A DNA stretch of 28,188 nucleotides, from positions 1 to 28,188 of the forward strand of contig JAQGKC010000071.1 in NCBI GenBank assembly GCA_028290305.1, given 5' to 3'. Within the stretch, counting starts at the first letter, position 1; the number at the start of each line of letters is the position of its first letter. Below, in pieces: positions 24,595-28,188 of the stretch. The DNA comes from Bradyrhizobium sp. (GTDB taxonomy: Bacteria > Pseudomonadota > Alphaproteobacteria > Rhizobiales > Xanthobacteraceae). Under the pieces are notes generated by a model, which saw only the letters and a list, made by a program, of their open reading frames with translations, searched no databases and had not been told where the DNA came from. The translations under genes were made by a program, and so were the position numbers.

Positions 24595-26694
24595 ATGGCA
24601 ATCTTCGAACTCACCGCACCGGATGGCGGCACTTACCACGTTGATGCTCCGGACGAGCATGCCGCGGTCGATGCGCTTGGTAAGATGTTGGGCGGTTCGA
24701 AAGCGTCAGAGGCTCCAGCGCAAGCCGCCGCCGCGCGCGCAGCGGAAGCGCCGAGCACGCTGCAAACGATCCGTGAGGCAATACACGCCCCGACGCGCTC
24801 TCTGGAAAATGGCGCGTTTCTCGGGCTCGGCGATCGCGCGCGCGCCGTTGTCGATTCGGTCCTGAGCGGCGGTGGCTACGGTCAACATCTCAAAAACGAA
24901 CAAGGCGACACAGAAGACTTCCGAAACGCGCATCCAATTGTGTCGCCTGTGCTTGAAGGCGTTGGCGGCGTGGTTGCGCCCCTTGCGGTGGTCGGAGCTG
25001 CAGCCAAGGGTGCCTCGCTCGGTGCTAAGACATTGATCGGTGCGGGTACTGGCGGCGGGGTCGGCGCGGTCCAAGGCGTGCTTGGCTCCAAGGATTGGAC
25101 CGATCTGCCACAAGTCGGCAAAGATGCCGCGTTCGGTGGCGCGGCCGGCGGGGCCTTCGGCATTATGCTGCCCGGTGCCTCCAAGATCGTCGGTGCCGGG
25201 TTCGAAAAGGCCGCCAATCTCATCGGTGGGCGTGTCGACGGCATGTCGCGCGGAGCGGGCAATCAATTGGTTCGCGGCGTCACTGCCGACGGTCCCGCTG
25301 CCGTGCAAGCGCGGCTCGCGGAGCTTGGTCCGGATGCGATGCTCGCAGACGCCGGCCCGGCGCTGTTAGGCAAGGCGCAGGGTGCATCCCTGAATTCGGA
25401 TGAGGGTCGCTCAGTTCTCCAAGGCGCGCTAACGACGCGCAACGAAGGCACGAACGCTCGCGTCATGGGCGACGTCGATCGCGCGCTCGGTCCCGTGGGA
25501 AAACTCGACGACGCACAGACCGCGACGGACAACATTCTTGCACATCGGTCCGCCGTGGATTCGGTCAACTACCCGGCCGCGCTCAACAACGCCCCGTCGG
25601 TCAAGATCGCGCCAATCATGACCGAATTGATTGACCGGATCGACCAGACGCCCGTCGGCAGCATGGAGCACAAGGCGCTTTCCAAGTTGCAGGAAATGCT
25701 GACCAAGACGGAAAAGCAACCGCTTCTGGACGCGCAAGGTTTCCCCCAATACGACCGGCTCGGCAATGAGCGCTGGCAGGACGTCCCATCGAGTCACGAT
25801 GACGCGGGCATTCTGCACAAGGTCAAGATGGAAATTGACAATGTGGTTGAGCATGACAAGCCCGGCCTCGGCGTACAGCCTGGAGCGCTGAATAACCAAC
25901 AAGGCTCGCTGAAACAGGTACGTCACGCCATCAATGACGCGCTTGAGATGCAGGTGCCCGGTTATGCCAATGCTAACCGAGTTTCAGCGGCTTTGGCCAA
26001 GCGCGCGACGGCCGTTGATCTCGGCACACAGTACCTCGGTGCCGGCAAAACAATTGCTTCGCCCGATCGTTTCGCCGCTGCCTTTGACCCGCTCGCACAG
26101 GGCGAAAAGATCGCATTCGCCAAGGGCTCACGCGCCAATGTGGATCGCATTCTCGGCACGAAAGCCAATGACCTGCAGGCGCTCCGCGGCGAACTGCAAG
26201 GCGAAGGCGGATGGAACACGGCAAAGCTTGCCACGGTTCACGGGCAGTCCGCCGCCGACGAATTGGTCAATTCGGTCGACCGCAATCTGAAGTTTCGCGA
26301 TACCTACAACAAGGTCGTCGAGAACAGCCAGACGGCGCAGCGGACCGCCGCACAAAAGGAAATGCGGCCGGATCCCTCTTCGGATACTCCGCTTTTCAAC
26401 CCCAATTCAACCCTGACCGGCATGCTGGCGACTGTAGGCAAAAAAGGCGTTCAAAGCGTTGCCAATGCCCTTTTGAAGTCCGACCCGACCCGTCGCTATG
26501 GAGAAGTGGCACGCGCGTTGACGGAGCAGGGTTCGGCCCGAGACGCCCGGCTGATGGCCATCATCGATGCGATTAACTCCCGTCAAGACCATGTAGCGCA
26601 GGCGCACACCGCCGGGAGCCTTACTTCAGTGGTGGCAGCACTTCTTGGGAACGCTGCGGTCGATCGGCATTCCAATGCGAAGGCAAGGCAATGA
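24595..26694 (+). CDS. Large phage structural/ejection-type protein
   Basis: A 699-residue protein (702 from the ATG at 24586). The N-terminal block IFELTAPDGGTYHVDAPDEH is frequent at the start of phage structural proteins of this kind. Residues about 115-205 are strongly Gly/Ala-rich and hydrophobic (GGVVAPLAVVGAAAKGASLG, GAAGGAFGIMLPGASKIVGA), which could insert in the host membrane. The C-terminal two thirds are helical and charged. This layout matches internal virion or pore proteins of podoviruses, but no named family was recognised. It follows the tailspike closely and precedes another phage-type gene. Confidence 0.6.
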   Translation: MAIFELTAPDGGTYHVDAPDEHAAVDALGKMLGGSKASEAPAQAAAARAAEAPSTLQTIREAIHAPTRSLENGAFLGLGDRARAVVDSVLSGGGYGQHLKNEQGDTEDFRNAHPIVSPVLEGVGGVVAPLAVVGAAAKGASLGAKTLIGAGTGGGVGAVQGVLGSKDWTDLPQVGKDAAFGGAAGGAFGIMLPGASKIVGAGFEKAANLIGGRVDGMSRGAGNQLVRGVTADGPAAVQARLAELGPDAMLADAGPALLGKAQGASLNSDEGRSVLQGALTTRNEGTNARVMGDVDRALGPVGKLDDAQTATDNILAHRSAVDSVNYPAALNNAPSVKIAPIMTELIDRIDQTPVGSMEHKALSKLQEMLTKTEKQPLLDAQGFPQYDRLGNERWQDVPSSHDDAGILHKVKMEIDNVVEHDKPGLGVQPGALNNQQGSLKQVRHAINDALEMQVPGYANANRVSAALAKRATAVDLGTQYLGAGKTIASPDRFAAAFDPLAQGEKIAFAKGSRANVDRILGTKANDLQALRGELQGEGGWNTAKLATVHGQSAADELVNSVDRNLKFRDTYNKVVENSQTAQRTAAQKEMRPDPSSDTPLFNPNSTLTGMLATVGKKGVQSVANALLKSDPTRRYGEVARALTEQGSARDARLMAIIDAINSRQDHVAQAHTAGSLTSVVAALLGNAAVDRHSNAKARQ

Positions 26695-26740
26695 TGAGAG
26701 AGGCTCCGACACCACCACGTCAGACAAGGACGCGTTGCGC

Positions 26741-27313
26741 ATGAGTAACGGCACTGACAACGGCGTTTCGAAATCCAAGCCAAGCTATACCGTCTCGTCA
26801 CCGCCCGCGCGCTTCTCTGCCGATGCCAAGGCCGAATGGGATACGGCACCGGAGACGATTCGTGCCGAGGTTTCGCGCATGGCGATGGAATTCACGGCCG
26901 GTTTCGCAAAATACAAGGCCGCCGCCGAACGTGATGCGTCGCTTGCGGAATTCCACGACATAGCGGCCAAGGGTAAGACCACCGTCAAGGAAGCCCTTTC
27001 CAAGTATGTCAATATGGAGAACCAACTCCGCGCCGATCCGGTCAAGGGTCTGGAGATCATTTGTCAGAACGTCGGCATGTCGCTGCGCGAAGTTGCCGCC
27101 AAGGTGCTTGGGCTGACCCCGGACCAGGGGCAGAGCACATCGGATTCCACGCATGAGAGCGTCACGAGGTTCGCGGCGGAGAATCCTCGTTTCGAGGAAC
27201 TCTCCGAAGATATCGCGTTCTTTCTCACGTCAGGACGCACCAAGGATCTTGGTGAAGCCTACACGCTGGCGGAACGGCTCAACCCCGCTCCCGCCGCCTC
27301 GTGGGAGCGTTGA
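26741..27313 (+). CDS. Phage-associated helical protein of unknown function
   Basis: A 190-residue protein. PPARFSADAKAEWDTAPETI, then VSRMAMEFTAGFAKYKAAAE, opens a mainly helical protein; the middle (VKGLEIICQNVGMSLREVAA) resembles proteins seen in rhizobial prophages and plasmids, function unknown. The ATG at 26741 is preferred; the frame is open back to 26645 inside the previous gene. A short out-of-frame ORF starting at 26692 might couple translation from the upstream gene. Its C-terminal half is acidic (ENPRFEELSEDIAFFLTSGR). Confidence 0.65.
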   Translation: MSNGTDNGVSKSKPSYTVSSPPARFSADAKAEWDTAPETIRAEVSRMAMEFTAGFAKYKAAAERDASLAEFHDIAAKGKTTVKEALSKYVNMENQLRADPVKGLEIICQNVGMSLREVAAKVLGLTPDQGQSTSDSTHESVTRFAAENPRFEELSEDIAFFLTSGRTKDLGEAYTLAERLNPAPAASWER

Positions 27314-27384
27314 CAAACAACTTAAAAACGAATTGTTCGCTTAGTATGCACTCGCGGCCAATACCGGCCGGCGAGGACGCGCTC

Positions 27385-27609
27385 ATGTCTGACGATATTC
27401 CATCGGCCCGAAATCGCCATCCTCATTTCATCGTTCTGCGCGACTCCGCTTCACAAGACCAATACGACCGCGCCGTCGAAGCATTCGCGCGCGGCGGAAG
27501 CCGCCAGGATTTGATGACGCAACTGATGGTGCTTGGAATGACCGCCGATGAGATCCGCTGGCACTGCGACGGCCCCGGACGCCGGAGGATTACCGTCGTC
27601 GAAGAGTGA
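27385..27609 (+). CDS. Small distal protein of the phage region
   Basis: A 74-residue protein, preceded by GAGG. The sequence includes RHPHFIVLRDSASQDQYDRA, then FARGGSRQDLMTQLMVLGMT and ADEIRWHCDG, a compact helical protein with no recognised family. It is the last plus-strand gene before a hairpin, and so probably the end of the transcript. In-frame ATGs at 27346 and 27301 are alternatives. Confidence 0.6.
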   Translation: MSDDIPSARNRHPHFIVLRDSASQDQYDRAVEAFARGGSRQDLMTQLMVLGMTADEIRWHCDGPGRRRITVVEE

Positions 27610-27611
27610 AA

Positions 27612-27642
27612 CCCGTCTGCGTGCAAATTGCGTGCAGGCGGG
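27612..27642 (+). terminator. Stem-loop after the last phage gene
   Basis: CCCGTCTGC pairs with GCAGGCGGG (nine pairs, one G-T) around a 13-base loop, two bases after the stop of the preceding gene. No T tract follows, so if it ends transcription it is not a canonical intrinsic terminator. Confidence 0.4.
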
Positions 27643-27683
27643 TGCGGCAGGGCGACGTTAGGAGACAGCATGCAAGTTTTAGC

Positions 27684-27878
27684 TCAGATATTTTCGTCCA
27701 GCCACTTGCTGCCAGTGTCATTGATCCCAACCCACCCCGCCGCGTCGCCGGATATCTCAACGACGAATAACTGATCTTCAGTTCCAATAAGCGTTTTCAG
27801 CCGCTCCCGGATCTGAGTAGGCGTGTGACTGCATTGCACAATCCAAGGGCCTGATTTTTTGAGAAAGCGCCGATTCCT
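27684..27878 (-). pseudogene. SinR/Cas2-like protein, N-terminally truncated
   Basis: The minus strand has an open frame reading SGPWIVQCSHTPTQIRERLK, then TLIGTEDQLFVVEISGDAAG and WVGINDTGSKWLDENI before a TGA at 27684-27686. The order W-I-V-Q-x-x-x-T-x-x-x-I-R-x-x-L, then a short acidic turn, D-x-L-F-V-V-x-x-x-G-x-A-A-x-x-x-G-x-N, and a C-terminal W-L-x-x-N-hydrophobic matches SinR-type proteins with the Cas2-like ferredoxin fold. The usual N-terminal strand (with Y-D-L and a small Asp cluster) is absent: a TAA stands at 27879-27881, and the only normal start inside is a GTG at 27839. No Cas1, repeats or spacers are nearby. Confidence 0.45.
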
Positions 27879-27980
27879 TTAAGTACACAAGTGAACATAC
27901 TGGCGGCCTGTTGGCGCGTATGATCTTAGTATTCCGGTGGTCGAGAGTGTTGCGCTCCCGCCTGATCGTTGGAGCATCGC

Positions 27981-28172
27981 ATGCCTTTAGCCCATATAAC
28001 CGAACCGTCCCTGCTTCCAATCGATCGGCCAAGTTGCCCGAAGTGTCAGGGCCGCATGATGCTCGCCCGCATCGAACCCGGTTCTGACGGTGCCGATCTA
28101 CTAACTTTCGAATGTCCGAAGTGCGAACGCGTCTACAGGACTGTGGTGGGCGAGGTTACGCCGCGAAAATAA
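27981..28172 (+). CDS. Small zinc-ribbon protein
   Basis: A 63-residue protein with two CxxC pairs, PSCPKCQGRMM and FECPKCERVY, separated by about 26 residues, a typical four-Cys zinc ribbon. The start MPLAHITEPSLLPIDRP resembles a rhizobial family of short zinc-ribbon proteins of unknown role. GGAG lies nine bases before the ATG at 27981; an in-frame ATG at 27969 has no ribosome site. Confidence 0.75.
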   Translation: MPLAHITEPSLLPIDRPSCPKCQGRMMLARIEPGSDGADLLTFECPKCERVYRTVVGEVTPRK

Positions 28173-28188
28173 GGAGACATCTTGCGTT

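Noticed and set aside
27310..27338. TTGACA overlapping the stop of the 190-residue phage protein as a promoter
   Set aside because: No acceptable -10 hexamer is found at 16-18 bases; probably chance.

Overview
The window looks like a chromosomal accessory region of a high-GC alphaproteobacterium, most likely Bradyrhizobium or a near relative (Rhodopseudomonas, Afipia, Tardiphaga). This is inferred from recognised protein families: IalB, a trimeric autotransporter with a YadA anchor, a GlxA-type regulator, a rhizobial zinc-ribbon protein, and an alphaproteobacterial-type LexA site. No rRNA, tRNA or CRISPR array was recognised.

Layout. (1) 1-700 (minus): a tyrosine-recombinase relic whose 3' end is lost at a junction with a DUF5372-like fragment. 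(2) 0.9-8.9 kb: a surface-adhesion island. An AraC-type regulator (minus) is divergent from a LuxR-like regulator, a 1512-residue YadA-family trimeric adhesin, an IalB-family secreted protein and a membrane-anchored protein of unknown function, all plus strand and closely spaced. (3) 8.9-13.6 kb: a gene graveyard. It holds a truncated GAF protein, a class III cyclase broken by a stop and a frameshift, a frameshifted HD-domain gene, a catalase N-terminus joined to a 109-bp direct repeat, and an antisense guaA fragment. Three copies of a GGCAC-N9-GTGCC element are scattered among them. Only the GlxA-type regulator is intact. (4) 13.6-15.3 kb: a divergent LysR/SDR pair; the SDR lacks the usual catalytic Tyr and Lys. 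(5) 15.7-19.8 kb (minus): a probable DNA-repair cluster of an uncharacterised protein, a UvrD/Rep-type helicase, an SRAP (YedK/HMCES) protein and a thermonuclease-family protein. The first gene has a GAAC-N7-GAAC LexA-type site placed over its predicted promoter. (6) 19.8-27.6 kb (plus): a partial podovirus-like late module with small proteins, an ejection-type protein carrying a SleB-like hydrolase domain, a beta-helix tailspike, a second large ejection-type protein and small distal proteins. Terminase, portal, capsid and polymerase genes are not in the window. A structured leader at 20.6-20.7 kb contains a sequence resembling a T7-class promoter. (7) 27.6-28.2 kb: a small antisense frame resembling the C-terminal half of SinR/Cas2-like proteins, then a zinc-ribbon protein.

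How the parts may work together. Region 2 reads as a regulated adhesion locus, with two regulators flanking an outer-membrane adhesin and two exported partners. Region 5 reads as a DNA-damage-inducible locus: SRAP proteins shield abasic sites in single-stranded DNA, and helicase and nuclease partners fit that job. Region 6 is a phage remnant or the late end of a prophage, inserted next to that locus. Functions are inferred from motifs read by eye; no database search was run.
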